From the NCBI GenBank assembly GCA_963719345.1, contig CAVRCA010000001.1, forward strand, positions 744,001 to 808,000: 64,000 nt of DNA, given 5' to 3'. The DNA is from CAVRCA01 sp963719345 (lineage in GTDB: Bacteria; Pseudomonadota; Alphaproteobacteria; Acetobacterales; Acetobacteraceae). This document shows positions 16,845-26,760 of this stretch, one piece after another (the stretch's first letter is position 1; each line of letters opens with the position of its first letter). Both the position numbers and the translations under genes were made by a program. Below the pieces are notes generated by a model. It was not told the origin of the DNA. It made no database searches and saw only the letters and a list, made by a program, of their open reading frames with translations.

Positions 16845-18470
16845 ATGAAGGTCGGCGAGGCGATCGCGGAGATCATGAAGCGCGAGGGGATCGAGATCCT
16901 CTGCGGCTATCCGGTCAATCACCTCATCGAGTTCGCCGCCAGGGCGGACATCCGGCCGGTCATGGTCCGCCAGGAGCGCATCGGCGTCCACATGGCAGAC
17001 GCCATCTCGCGTGTCACGTCCGGGCGCAAGATCGGTGCGTTCTGCATGCAGCACGGTCCCGGCACCGAGAATGCGTATGGCGGCGTCGCACAGGCGTTCA
17101 GCGAATCGATTCCGCTGCTGGTCATTCCGCAGGGCTATCCGCGACGCATTTCGCACATCGACCCGAACTACAGCGCCGTGCGCGAGATGCGCAGCATCTC
17201 CCGCATCGCCGAGCCGGTGATCGTGCCGGCCGAGGTGCCCAACATCATGCGCCGCGCGTTCAGCCGGTTGCGCAACGGCCGCAGCGGACCCTGCATCGTC
17301 GAAGTGCCGACCGACGTCTGGAACGAGGAGATCGGCGACCTCGACTACAAGCCGGTGGTCCACGCGCGCTCCGCACCGGACCCGCGCGACGTGCGAAAGG
17401 CCGCCGAGATGATCCTCGCGGCCTCGCGCCCGGTGATCTATGCCGGCACCGGCGTGCATTGGGCGGAAGCGTGGCCGCAGCTGCGCCAGTTCGCCGAGCT
17501 GCTCGGCGCGCCGGTCACCACCAGCCTCGGCGGCAAAAGCTCGTTCCCGGAGAACCACCCGCTCTCGCTCGGCTCGGGCGGCAACGCCGTGCCCAAGCCG
17601 GTGCATCATTTCGTCCAGAACGCGGACCTCATCATCGGAATCGGCTGCTCGTTTACCGAAACCAATTTCGGCATCAAGTTTCCGAAGGGAAAAAAGGTCA
17701 TCCAGGCGACGCTGGACCCTGGCCATCTCGACAAGGATATCCCGATCGCCGTCGGCCTGCTGGGCGACGCCGGGCTTACCTTGGAGGCGCTGATCGGCGA
17801 GCTGTCGCAGACCATCAAGTCGCCTCGCGACGCGACCGCGGTGGTGCGCGAGATCACCGAAGTGCGCGAGGCCTGGATGGCGGAGTGGCAGCCGCTGCTG
17901 AACTACAACGAGGCGCCGCTCAATCCGTATCGCGTGATCTACGAGCTGATGAACACGGTGGACGTCAAGAACACCATCATCACGCATGACGCCGGCAGCC
18001 CACGCGACCAGATCTCGCCGTTCTGGGTTTCCACCGAACCGCTGTCCTACATCGGGTGGGGCAAGACGACGCAGCTCGGCATGGGGCTGGGCCTCGCGAT
18101 GGGCGCGAAGCTCGCTAAGCCGGACAAGCTCTGCATCAATCTGTGGGGCGACGCCGCCATTGGTTTCACCGGCATGGACTTCGAGACCTGCGTGCGCGAG
18201 CGCATCCCCATCCTCTCCATCCTGCTCAACAATTTCTCCATGGCGATCGAGCTGAAGGTGATGCCGGTATCGACCGAGAAATATCGCTCGACCGACATCT
18301 CCGGCGACTATGCGGCGATGGCGCGCGCCTTCGGCGGCTACGGCGAGCGCGTGACCGAGCCCGGCCAGATCAAGGCGGCGATCCAGCGCGGCATCGAACA
18401 GACCCAGGCGGGCAAGCCTGCGCTGCTCGAGTTCATCACCTCCAAGGAGGTGCGCGTCTCGAAGTTCTGA
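16845..18470 (+). CDS. Thiamine diphosphate-dependent enzyme, acetolactate synthase-like
   Basis: A 541-residue ThDP enzyme of the acetolactate synthase/benzoylformate decarboxylase group. The activating glutamate is Glu44 in MVRQERIGVH, the central domain reads ASRPVIYAGTGVHWAEAW, and the ThDP/Mg motif is GDAAIGFTGMDFET followed by LLNN. It would decarboxylate or ligate a 2-oxo acid. Its sequence does not point to true acetolactate synthase, and there is no regulatory subunit nearby. A GGAGGAC site precedes the ATG. It is the first gene of a rightward cluster with an ABC importer, an enolase-superfamily dehydratase and a 2-hydroxyacid dehydrogenase. These could together feed a 2-oxo acid to it. 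The substrate is unknown. Confidence 0.75.
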   Translation: MKVGEAIAEIMKREGIEILCGYPVNHLIEFAARADIRPVMVRQERIGVHMADAISRVTSGRKIGAFCMQHGPGTENAYGGVAQAFSESIPLLVIPQGYPRRISHIDPNYSAVREMRSISRIAEPVIVPAEVPNIMRRAFSRLRNGRSGPCIVEVPTDVWNEEIGDLDYKPVVHARSAPDPRDVRKAAEMILAASRPVIYAGTGVHWAEAWPQLRQFAELLGAPVTTSLGGKSSFPENHPLSLGSGGNAVPKPVHHFVQNADLIIGIGCSFTETNFGIKFPKGKKVIQATLDPGHLDKDIPIAVGLLGDAGLTLEALIGELSQTIKSPRDATAVVREITEVREAWMAEWQPLLNYNEAPLNPYRVIYELMNTVDVKNTIITHDAGSPRDQISPFWVSTEPLSYIGWGKTTQLGMGLGLAMGAKLAKPDKLCINLWGDAAIGFTGMDFETCVRERIPILSILLNNFSMAIELKVMPVSTEKYRSTDISGDYAAMARAFGGYGERVTEPGQIKAAIQRGIEQTQAGKPALLEFITSKEVRVSKF

Positions 18471-18491
18471 GGCGCACCCGCTTCTGTCTTC

Positions 18492-18575
18492 CGTCATGCC
18501 CGGACTTGATCGCAGCACCCGCGCGCCCGGCCGAAGGTGGAGGTCTGGATTGCCGGGTCAAGCCCGGCAATGACG
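18492..18575. repeat. 84-bp palindromic intergenic repeat, copy A
   Basis: Starts CGTCATGCCCGGACTTGAT and ends GCCGGGTCAAGCCCGGCAATGACG (two pieces). The ends are inverted copies and each arm holds an inner GCCCGG/CCGGGC hairpin. Two further copies of exactly 84 bases lie at 25588-25671 and 56116-56199. It sits between the ThDP enzyme and the ABC ATPase, in the same orientation as the second copy. This is a REP-like element of the kind dispersed between genes in alphaproteobacterial genomes. Confidence 0.75.
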
Positions 18576-18636
18576 ATACGCGGAACGGCGTCGCTCGCGA
18601 CTACGACTGGCTAGCCAGAGGAAACGACAGGAGAAT

Positions 18637-19696
<1,060 letters not shown>

Positions 19697-19721
19697 GCCT
19701 TTTTGAGGGAGACGACATCGA

Positions 19722-21053
19722 ATGACTGAATTGACCCGGCGCGGCACACTTGCCCTGGGAGCCGGCGCGCTCGCGACCGCCCGTCTCGGCGTGGACGCCG
19801 CCCGCGCGGCGATCCCGGTGGCGGACGTGGCGCCCCCGAAGCAGCCCCCCGAGCAGGGGGCCACCTTGCGCGTGCTGCGTCCGACCAAGTTCGTCGGGCC
19901 GGACGAGACGATCTTCCGCGAAAACACCAAGGCCTTCACCGACGCGACCGGAATCCCGGTGCGCGTCGATTTCGTCGGCTGGGAGGATCTGCGGCCGCAG
20001 ACCGCGGTCACCGCCAATACGGGCGCCGGCCCCGACATCGTGATCGGCTGGCCGAGTGACCCGCATCTCTATACCGACAAGCTGACCGATCTGAGCGAGC
20101 TCGCGGAATACCTCGGGAAGAAGTACGGCGGCTGGTACTTCCTGCCGCAAAAATACGGAAAGAAATGGGGCACCGATCAATGGATCGCCCTGCCCATGGG
20201 CGGCTCGCCCGGCCCGACCGTATACCGAACTTCGTGGGTCAAGGAGGCCGGCTACGACAAGATCCCGTCCGATCTCGACCAGTTTCTCGATCTCTGCCGC
20301 AAGCTGAAGAAGAATGGCCATCCGGCCGGTTTCGCGCTCGGCAACGCGGTCGGCGACGCCAATGGCTATGCGAGCTGGCTGCTGTGGGCGCACAACGGCT
20401 ACTTGGTCGACGAGCAGGGCCAGGTTGCGTTGAACCGCAAGGAGACCATCGACGCCCTGAAATACGCCCGTGAGCTTTATCCAAATCTGATCCCCGGCGT
20501 GCTGTCCTGGGGGGACCCGTCGAACAACAAGGCGTTCGCCGCCGAGGAAATCTCGCTCACCTTCAACGGCGTTTCCATCTACTACGTGCTTAAGAACGAT
20601 CCGCAGACTGAGCGCATCGCGGCCGACACCGACCATGCGCCGCAGCCGTTCGGCCGTGCCGGCAAGACACCATCCTCGTGCCTGGTCCTCAACGCGATGG
20701 TTTTCAAGCACACGAAATACCCGAACGCGGCGAAGGAATACCTCCGCTTCATGATGGAGAAGGAGCAGTACGACAAGTGGCTGACCGGTTGCATCGGCTA
20801 CTGGGCACAGCCGCTCAAGGCGTACGCGCAGAGTGCGATCTGGTCGTCCGACCCGAAGCTCGCGGTATTTCGCGACGGCTGCGGTAACGAGTTCTGGGAC
20901 GGCTACAAGGGGCCGATCAACGCGGCCGCCGGCGCGGTGACGGCCAATTACGTGCTCGTCCACATGTTCGCCGCCGTCTCCTCCGGCCAAGCGGAGCCGG
21001 AAGATGCGGTCCGCGAGGCGGAGCGCTTGACCAGGCGGTATTACAAGACGTGA
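19722..21053 (+). CDS. ABC transporter substrate-binding protein 1 (Tat-exported)
   Basis: A 443-residue extracellular solute-binding protein of the family-1 (sugar-type) fold. The N-terminus carries a twin-arginine signal, TRRGTLALGAGALATARLG, with likely cleavage after ARA near residue 29. Mature features include PTKFVGPDETIFRENTKAFT, GPDIVIGWPSDPHLY and the hinge block WEDLRPQTAVTA. It is about 60% alike, by eye, to the second binding protein at 22953, with the same landmarks (VGWEDLRP, DLCRKLKKNGHP / ELCRKLKANGHP, GNAVGDAN). Tat export suggests folding in the cytoplasm. It overlaps the permease gene by four bases if the latter uses its upstream GTG, and it is part of the importer operon. 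Confidence 0.85.
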   Translation: MTELTRRGTLALGAGALATARLGVDAARAAIPVADVAPPKQPPEQGATLRVLRPTKFVGPDETIFRENTKAFTDATGIPVRVDFVGWEDLRPQTAVTANTGAGPDIVIGWPSDPHLYTDKLTDLSELAEYLGKKYGGWYFLPQKYGKKWGTDQWIALPMGGSPGPTVYRTSWVKEAGYDKIPSDLDQFLDLCRKLKKNGHPAGFALGNAVGDANGYASWLLWAHNGYLVDEQGQVALNRKETIDALKYARELYPNLIPGVLSWGDPSNNKAFAAEEISLTFNGVSIYYVLKNDPQTERIAADTDHAPQPFGRAGKTPSSCLVLNAMVFKHTKYPNAAKEYLRFMMEKEQYDKWLTGCIGYWAQPLKAYAQSAIWSSDPKLAVFRDGCGNEFWDGYKGPINAAAGAVTANYVLVHMFAAVSSGQAEPEDAVREAERLTRRYYKT

Positions 21054-21070
21054 GCGCCGCGGGGAGACAA

Positions 21071-22027
21071 GTGACGGACGCACCTGCCCCCACCTGGACC
21101 TACGCCCGCCCCCCTCAGGGCGCGCTTTCCCGCCTGTTCGACAACAAAGGCGTGCTCACCTTTCTCTGCATGCTGCCGGCCGCCGGACTGCTGCTGGTGT
21201 TTCTCACCTACCCGCTCGGCCTCGGGTTCTGGCTCGCGTTCACCGATACCCAGATCGGCCGCACCGGCGAGTGGATCGGCCTGGAGAACTTCATCTCCAT
21301 CCTGCACGACCCGGTGTTCCTCAATTCCGTCTGGTGGACGCTGTTCTACACCGTGTTCGCAACGGTCGGGAAATTCGGCCTCGGCCTCTGGCTTGCGCTG
21401 CTGCTCAACGAGAACCTGCCGTTCAAGTCGCTGCTGCGGGCGATCATCCTGCTGCCCTTCATCGTGCCCACGGTGCTGTCGGCAATCGCCTTCTGGTTTC
21501 TCTACGACCCGCAGTTCTCGATCATCTCCTACGTGCTGGTCGACGTGCTGCACTGGCGCGACACCTACATCGACTTCCTCGGCACGCCGTGGCACGCGCG
21601 CTGGTCGCTGATCGCGGCGAACATCTGGCGCGGCATCCCGTTCGTCGCCATCACCCTGCTTGCCGGGCTGCAGACCATCTCGCCCTCGCTCTACGAGGCG
21701 GCGCTGCTCGACGGCGCATCGAGCTGGCAGCGCTTCCGCCGCATCACTTTTCCCCTTTTGATGCCGATCCTTGCGGTCGTGCTCACCTTCTCCGTGCTGT
21801 TCACCTTCACCGATTTCCAGCTCGTCTACGCGATCACCCGCGGCGGTCCGATCGATGCGACGCACCTGATGGCGACACTTGCGTTCCAGCGCGGCATCCC
21901 CGGCGGCGAACTCGGCGAGGGCGCCGCTATTGCAGTGTCGATGATCCCGTTCCTCGTGTTTGCCACGTTGTTCAGCTATTTCGCACTGGCGCGCCGCAAA
22001 TGGCAGCAGGGCGAAAACAATGAGTGA
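21071..22027 (+). CDS. ABC transporter permease 1 (MalF/UgpA type)
   Basis: A 318-residue inner-membrane permease with six predicted helices, first at FLCMLPAAGLLLVFLTYPLG. The ATPase-contact loop reads YEAALLDGASSWQRFRRITFP, the EAA motif typical for CUT1 permeases. The start was placed at GTG 21071 (VTDAPAP) because GGGGAG lies four bases upstream; another GTG at 21050 in the same frame overlaps the binding-protein stop. The 3' end overlaps the start of the second permease by 8 bases, so the two are co-translated. It forms the channel with the permease at 22020. Confidence 0.85.
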   Translation: MTDAPAPTWTYARPPQGALSRLFDNKGVLTFLCMLPAAGLLLVFLTYPLGLGFWLAFTDTQIGRTGEWIGLENFISILHDPVFLNSVWWTLFYTVFATVGKFGLGLWLALLLNENLPFKSLLRAIILLPFIVPTVLSAIAFWFLYDPQFSIISYVLVDVLHWRDTYIDFLGTPWHARWSLIAANIWRGIPFVAITLLAGLQTISPSLYEAALLDGASSWQRFRRITFPLLMPILAVVLTFSVLFTFTDFQLVYAITRGGPIDATHLMATLAFQRGIPGGELGEGAAIAVSMIPFLVFATLFSYFALARRKWQQGENNE

Positions 22028-22916
22028 GGCGGTCCCGCTCGATGCGGTCAGCGAGCCCGAGAGCGGCGCGCTGCTGTCCTGGCAGAGCCGCTCGCGCCGA
22101 CTGGTGACGGTCTATCTGCCGCTCGTGTGCTTTCTCATCATCCTGCTGTTTCCGTTTTACTGGATGGCGATCACCGCCTTCAAACCGGACGCCGAGCTGC
22201 TCGACTACAAGCATAACAACCCGTTCCTCATCCAGCACGCGACGTTGGAGAACATCCGCAAGCTGCTGTTCGACACCTCCTATCCGCGCTGGCTGCTGAC
22301 CACGATGGGCGTCGCGGTGGGAGCGACCGCACTGTCGCTGTTCGCCAGCGTGCTCGCCGCCTACGCCATCCAGCGACTGCGCTTCCGCGGCTCCACCTCG
22401 GTCGGCCTCGCGATCTATCTCGCCTACCTGGTGCCGCCGTCGATCCTGTTCATCCCGCTCGCGACCATGGTGTTTCAGCTCGGTCTTTTCGACAGCCCGA
22501 TGGCACTGATCCTGACCTACCCGACGTTCCTCATCCCGTTCTGCACCTGGCTGCTGATCGGTTACTTCAAGTCGATCCCCTACGAGCTTGAGGAATGTGC
22601 GCTGATCGACGGCGCGACACGGCTGCAGATCCTGCGCCGCATCACCCTGCCGCTCGCGGTGCCGGGGCTGATCTCGGCCGGCATCTTCGCCTTCACGCTG
22701 TCCTGGAACGAGTTCATCTACGCACTCGCCTTCATCCAGTCGTCCGAGAAGAAGACGGTACCGGTGGCGATCCTGACCGAGCTGGTGACGGGCGACGTCT
22801 ACCAATGGGGCGCGCTGATGGCCGGCTCGCTCCTCGGGTCGTTGCCGGTCGCGATTTTTTACTCGTTTTTTGTCGAATACTATGTCTCCAGTCTGACCGG
22901 AGCGGTGAAGGAATAG
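22020..22916 (+). CDS. ABC transporter permease 2 (MalG/UgpE type)
   Basis: A 298-residue permease with six membrane helices, beginning after about 30 cytoplasmic residues with TVYLPLVCFLIILLFPFYWM. The EAA loop is YELEECALIDGATRLQILRR followed by ITLPLAVPG, and the C-terminus is short. The ATG at 22020 lies inside the last codons of permease 1 (8-base overlap). It is followed after 36 bases by a second binding protein. The pair of permeases therefore sits between two paralogous binding proteins, an arrangement that may widen the substrate range of one channel. Confidence 0.85.
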   Translation: MSEAVPLDAVSEPESGALLSWQSRSRRLVTVYLPLVCFLIILLFPFYWMAITAFKPDAELLDYKHNNPFLIQHATLENIRKLLFDTSYPRWLLTTMGVAVGATALSLFASVLAAYAIQRLRFRGSTSVGLAIYLAYLVPPSILFIPLATMVFQLGLFDSPMALILTYPTFLIPFCTWLLIGYFKSIPYELEECALIDGATRLQILRRITLPLAVPGLISAGIFAFTLSWNEFIYALAFIQSSEKKTVPVAILTELVTGDVYQWGALMAGSLLGSLPVAIFYSFFVEYYVSSLTGAVKE

Positions 22917-22952
22917 TCGGCAGCGCGGGCACAAGGCCGACCAGGAGGCTCT

Positions 22953-24287
22953 TTGACCAAGGCCTTGATCACGCGCCGGAGCCTGCTTGCCACCGGGACC
23001 GGTTTGCTCGCCGCCGGGTCGACAGGTCGGCCCTCGCGGTCCGAGGTTCTGGCAGCCGATGTGCCGCGGCCGTCGCATCCCGTCGAGCGGGGCGCCCGCC
23101 TGCGGGTGATGCGGCCGACCCGGTTCATCGATCCCGACCAGGCGATCTGGAACGACAACACCCATAAGTTCACCCGAGCCACCGGGGTGCCGGTGCGCGT
23201 TGACTATGTCGGGTGGGAGGATCTGCGGCCGGAAACTGCCGTGATCGCCGACACTGGCGGCGGGGCGGACATCGTGGTCGGCTGGGCGGACGATCCGCAG
23301 ATCTACGCCCACCGGCTGCTCGACATGACGGAACTCGCGCACTACCTCGGCGAGAGATACGGCGGCTGGAAATTCCAGGCCCGCGTATTCGGCCCCAAAT
23401 GGCAGAGCACGGATTGGCTGTGCATCCCGATGGGGGCGGCCGACGGGCCATGCAATTACCGGATTTCCTGGGTCGAGGAAGCGGGCTTCGGCGAAATCCC
23501 GGCCGATCTCGACCGGTTCCTCGAACTCTGCCGCAAGCTCAAGGCGAACGGTCATCCGTCGGGATTTTCGCTCGGCAACGCCGTCGGTGACGCGAACAGC
23601 TACGCCAACTGGCTGCTCTGGAGCCATGACGCGTGCGTCGTCGACGAGGACGGGCGCGTCGCGATCAACCGCCGCGAGACGATCGAGGCGCTGAAATATG
23701 CCAAGGCGCTGCAGGAGACCTTCATCCCCGGCACGCTCGGCTGGTCGGACGCGTCGAACAACAAGGCTTTCTTGAGCGGCCAGATCGGGCTCACCCAGAA
23801 CGGTGTCTCGATCTACTTCGTCGCCAAGAGCAACGCCAGGACGCGGCCGATCGCCGACGACATGGATCACGCGCCGATGCCGGCGGGGCGGGCGCGCTCG
23901 GTCCCGCAGGCGCCGCTGGTGATCAACGGGATGGTATTCGACCACACCAGGTTCCCCAATGCGGCGAAGGAGTATCTGCGCTTCATGATGGAGGCCGAGC
24001 AATACGAGCCGTGGCTCAACGGCTGTCTCGGCTACTGGGGACAAACGCTCAACGCCTATGACGATGCCGCGGTCTGGCGGACCGACCCCAAGATCAAGCT
24101 GTTCTGCCACGCCGGTGACCACGAGTTCTGGACGGGCTACAAGGGGCCGGTCAGCGCCGCCTCGGGTGCCGTTGCAGCCAATTACCTCACCGTCCACATG
24201 TTTGCCTCGGTCGCGTCGGGCGACGCCACTCCCGAGGAGGCCGCCCAGGAGGCCGAGTTGCAGGCGCGGCGCTACTTTCGCGGCTGA
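22953..24287 (+). CDS. ABC transporter substrate-binding protein 2 (Tat-exported), TTG start
   Basis: A 444-residue paralogue of the binding protein at 19722. The start codon is TTG, supported by a full AGGAGG site 4 bases upstream and by the Tat signal ITRRSLLATGTGLLAAGS that begins at once. Shared landmarks are VMRPTRFIDPDQAIW, VDYVGWEDLRPETAV, ELCRKLKANGHPSGFSLGNA and MVFDHTRFPNAAKEYLRF. The two proteins differ through the ligand-contact loops (for example TDWLCIPMGAADGPCNYR against TDQWIALPMGGSPGPTVYR), so they may bind related but distinct ligands. They probably arose by tandem duplication around the permease genes. Confidence 0.85.
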   Translation: MTKALITRRSLLATGTGLLAAGSTGRPSRSEVLAADVPRPSHPVERGARLRVMRPTRFIDPDQAIWNDNTHKFTRATGVPVRVDYVGWEDLRPETAVIADTGGGADIVVGWADDPQIYAHRLLDMTELAHYLGERYGGWKFQARVFGPKWQSTDWLCIPMGAADGPCNYRISWVEEAGFGEIPADLDRFLELCRKLKANGHPSGFSLGNAVGDANSYANWLLWSHDACVVDEDGRVAINRRETIEALKYAKALQETFIPGTLGWSDASNNKAFLSGQIGLTQNGVSIYFVAKSNARTRPIADDMDHAPMPAGRARSVPQAPLVINGMVFDHTRFPNAAKEYLRFMMEAEQYEPWLNGCLGYWGQTLNAYDDAAVWRTDPKIKLFCHAGDHEFWTGYKGPVSAASGAVAANYLTVHMFASVASGDATPEEAAQEAELQARRYFRG

Positions 24288-24382
24288 CGCCGCGCCGCCT
24301 TGTCGGACGCGGCCCGCCGTGCTTGGAATCGTCCAAAGCTGGCCGGCCAAGGCAGGCTTGCCAAGGCGAGCTGGGAGGACGA

Positions 24383-25558
24383 ATGCGGATCGCCAAATTG
24401 GACACCCTGCAGGCCGACGCCGGCTGGCGGATGTTCTCGTTCCTGAAGCTGACCACCGACGACGGCATCGTCGGCTGGTCGGAATACAACGAGAGCTTCG
24501 GCAGCGCCGGCCTCTCCCGGGTGATCGAGGCGCTCAGCCCGTTCGTCATCGGCAAGGACCCGCTGCGCTACGAGCTTCTGACCGCCGAACTGCACGTGCG
24601 CACGCGCCAATCGCGCGGCGGCATCAATCACCAGGCAGTGGCGGCGATCGAGAATGCACTGCTCGACATCAAGGGCAAGGCGCTCGGCGTACCCGTCTAC
24701 GCGCTGTTCGGCGGGCCGGTGCGCGAGCGGATTCCTCTCTATTGGTCGCACACCGGCACCTACCGCGTGCGCAACGCCGAGCTGATGGGCGTGCCACCGC
24801 TGCTGACATATGACGACCTCGCGCGCCACGGCGAGGAGATCCGCAAACGCGGCTTTCGCGCCCTCAAGACCAACATCTTGCCCGTGGTCGGGGATAAACT
24901 CGGCAGCTTCGTGCCGGGGTTTGCCTACACCCCGGGCTGGCCGGAGCTGAACTGGGACCACGACATCGTGCGCGCCGCAACGGACGGGCTGAACGCGCTC
25001 CGGCAAGGTGCGGGCCCGGACATGGGCATCATGCTCGACATCAACTTCAACTTCAAAACCGAAGGCTTCCGTCGCCTCGCCGACGCGGTCGCGCCGTTCC
25101 GGCTCAATTGGCTCGAGATCGACACCCACGATCCGGCGTCGCTGGCGCTGATCCGGCGTGATGCGCCCTGCCCGATCGCCTCGTGCGAGACGCTGCATGG
25201 GCGGCGCGAGTTCAAGCCCTATTTCGAGCAGTACGCGATGGACGTGCCGATCATCGACGTGATCTGGAACGGGCTCGCCGAATCGCTGAAGATCGCGTCA
25301 ATGGCGGATGCCTACGAGCTGAACGTTGCGCCGCATAACTTCTACGGCCACATGTCGAGCGTCATCAGCGCGCATTTCTCCGCCATCGTGCCGAACTTCC
25401 GCATCATGGAGATCGACATCGACAGCGCGCCATGGCGCGACGAGTTCGTGACCGCGCCGCCGGTGATCGAGGACGGGCAGTTCGTGCTGCCCACCGCACC
25501 CGGCTGGGGCATCGACATCAACGAGCGCGGCGTGCGCGCGCGACCGCCGAAGCACTAA
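24383..25558 (+). CDS. Mandelate racemase/muconate lactonizing-type enolase superfamily enzyme
   Basis: A 391-residue acid-sugar dehydratase or racemase-like protein. The barrel shows Lys162 (FRALKTNI), metal ligands Asp219 (IMLDINFNF), Glu245 (WLEID) and Glu269 (ASCETL), and His318 (APHNF), the layout of the mandelate racemase subgroup. The N-terminal capping domain begins MRIAKLDTLQ. The start has a GGGAGG site four bases upstream. Family members usually remove water from a sugar acid or racemise a 2-hydroxy acid, giving or using an enolate. With the 2-hydroxyacid dehydrogenase and the ThDP enzyme next to it, a route from an imported hydroxy acid to a 2-oxo acid is a reasonable guess. The true substrate is unknown. 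Confidence 0.8.
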   Translation: MRIAKLDTLQADAGWRMFSFLKLTTDDGIVGWSEYNESFGSAGLSRVIEALSPFVIGKDPLRYELLTAELHVRTRQSRGGINHQAVAAIENALLDIKGKALGVPVYALFGGPVRERIPLYWSHTGTYRVRNAELMGVPPLLTYDDLARHGEEIRKRGFRALKTNILPVVGDKLGSFVPGFAYTPGWPELNWDHDIVRAATDGLNALRQGAGPDMGIMLDINFNFKTEGFRRLADAVAPFRLNWLEIDTHDPASLALIRRDAPCPIASCETLHGRREFKPYFEQYAMDVPIIDVIWNGLAESLKIASMADAYELNVAPHNFYGHMSSVISAHFSAIVPNFRIMEIDIDSAPWRDEFVTAPPVIEDGQFVLPTAPGWGIDINERGVRARPPKH

Positions 25559-25587
25559 AGGAGTGTCGCGCGAAATCACATCCACCC

Positions 25588-25671
25588 CGTCATGCCCGGA
25601 CTTGTTCCGGGCATCCACTGCCGCTCCCGCGCACACGATTGTGGATGGCCGGATCAAGTCCGGCCATGACG
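25588..25671. repeat. 84-bp palindromic intergenic repeat, copy B
   Basis: Begins CGTCATGCCCGGACTTGTT and ends GGATCAAGTCCGGCCATGACG in two pieces, with outer inverted ends CGTCATG/CATGACG and inner hairpins. Same length and layout as the copies at 18492 and 56116. It separates the enolase-superfamily gene from the hydroxyacid dehydrogenase gene, 34 bases before the latter's start. Confidence 0.75.
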
Positions 25672-25705
25672 TATTCCTTACCTTGCCGGTCTGAGGAAAC
25701 AGCGA

Positions 25706-26749
25706 ATGGCGAAATACAAGATCATCACCCCGGCCGGCGCGAGCTTCACCGTCGCCGGCGGTGGCTACGACGACGAGATGACGCCGCTCGCGGGTCTCGA
25801 CGCCGAGATCGTCGAGGGGCCGGTCGAGGAGGACGGGTTCATCGCGGCGGCGCGCGATGCCGACGCGCTGTACGCAAAGGGAATCCCGATCACCAGAAAG
25901 ATCATCGACAGCCTTGAGCGTTGCAAGATCATCGCGCTCGGCAGCGTCGGCGTCGATCAGGTGGACGTCGCGGCGGCGACCGCGCGCGGCATCCCGGTGA
26001 CGAACTGCCCCGACACGTTCATCGAGGAAGTCGCCGACCACGCGATGGCACTGCTGCTGGCCAGCTTCCGTCGGGTGATCGAGCAGGACCGCATGGTGCG
26101 CGAGGGCCGCTGGCGCGAGGGACGGCCGGCGCTGCTGCAGATCCCCCGCCTGATGGGCCAGACGCTCGGCTTCATCGCGTTCGGCCGCGTCGCGCGCGCC
26201 GTGGCCCGCCGGGCCAAGCCGTTCGGCCTGCGCATGATCGCCTACGATCCGTTCGTCGAGGAACTGGTGATGCCGGACTACGACGTGCATCCGGCGACGC
26301 TCGACGAAGTCATGTCGCGGTCCGATTTCGTCTCGATCCACGCGCCGGCGACGCCGGAGGCGCACGGAATGCTGAAGGAGAAGCACTTCCGCATGATGAA
26401 GAAGTCGGCAATCTTCATCAACGTCGGTCGCGGCCCGACGGTGGACGAAACGGCGCTCATCAAAGCGTTGCAGGAAGGCTGGATCGCGCATGCCGGGCTC
26501 GACGTGCTGGAGAAGGAGCCGCCGGGCCATAACAACCCGCTGCTGACGATGAACAACGTCACCCTGAGCGCGCACACTGCGTCCGCTTCGGCGCGGTTCG
26601 ATCCGGCCCGCAAGCGCCGGGTCGGGGAGAATCTCGCGCTGGTGCTGAGCGGCCGTTGGCCGATCAGCTGCGTCAACCCTTCGGTGCTGATGAAATCCGA
26701 TCTGCGCCGCTGGCAGCCCGTTTCGATGGAACGCGGTCCGAACAGCTAG
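25706..26749 (+). CDS. D-2-hydroxyacid dehydrogenase (NAD-dependent)
   Basis: A 347-residue D-isomer-specific 2-hydroxyacid dehydrogenase, interconverting a D-2-hydroxy acid and its 2-oxo acid. Signature blocks are LGSVGVDQVDVAAATARGIP, CPDTFIEEVADHAMALLL, the dinucleotide loop GQTLGFIAFGRVARAVARRA (a G-x-x-x-F-G variant of the usual GxGxxG), INVGRGPTVDE with the substrate Arg, and the catalytic His in LSAHTAS. It has GAGGAAAC before the ATG. The oxo product would be a natural substrate for the ThDP enzyme of this cluster. The exact chain length or side group handled is not evident. Confidence 0.85.
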   Translation: MAKYKIITPAGASFTVAGGGYDDEMTPLAGLDAEIVEGPVEEDGFIAAARDADALYAKGIPITRKIIDSLERCKIIALGSVGVDQVDVAAATARGIPVTNCPDTFIEEVADHAMALLLASFRRVIEQDRMVREGRWREGRPALLQIPRLMGQTLGFIAFGRVARAVARRAKPFGLRMIAYDPFVEELVMPDYDVHPATLDEVMSRSDFVSIHAPATPEAHGMLKEKHFRMMKKSAIFINVGRGPTVDETALIKALQEGWIAHAGLDVLEKEPPGHNNPLLTMNNVTLSAHTASASARFDPARKRRVGENLALVLSGRWPISCVNPSVLMKSDLRRWQPVSMERGPNS

Positions 26750-26760
26750 GAGCTTTCATC

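Noticed and set aside
16845..18470. ilvB, the acetolactate synthase large subunit
   Set aside because: No ilvH partner is present and the neighbours are catabolic; the ThDP motif alone does not fix the reaction.
21972..24350. A 792-codon open frame on the minus strand
   Set aside because: It is antisense to permease 2 and binding protein 2, both of which have motifs, signals and ribosome sites; the translation is charged and repetitive.
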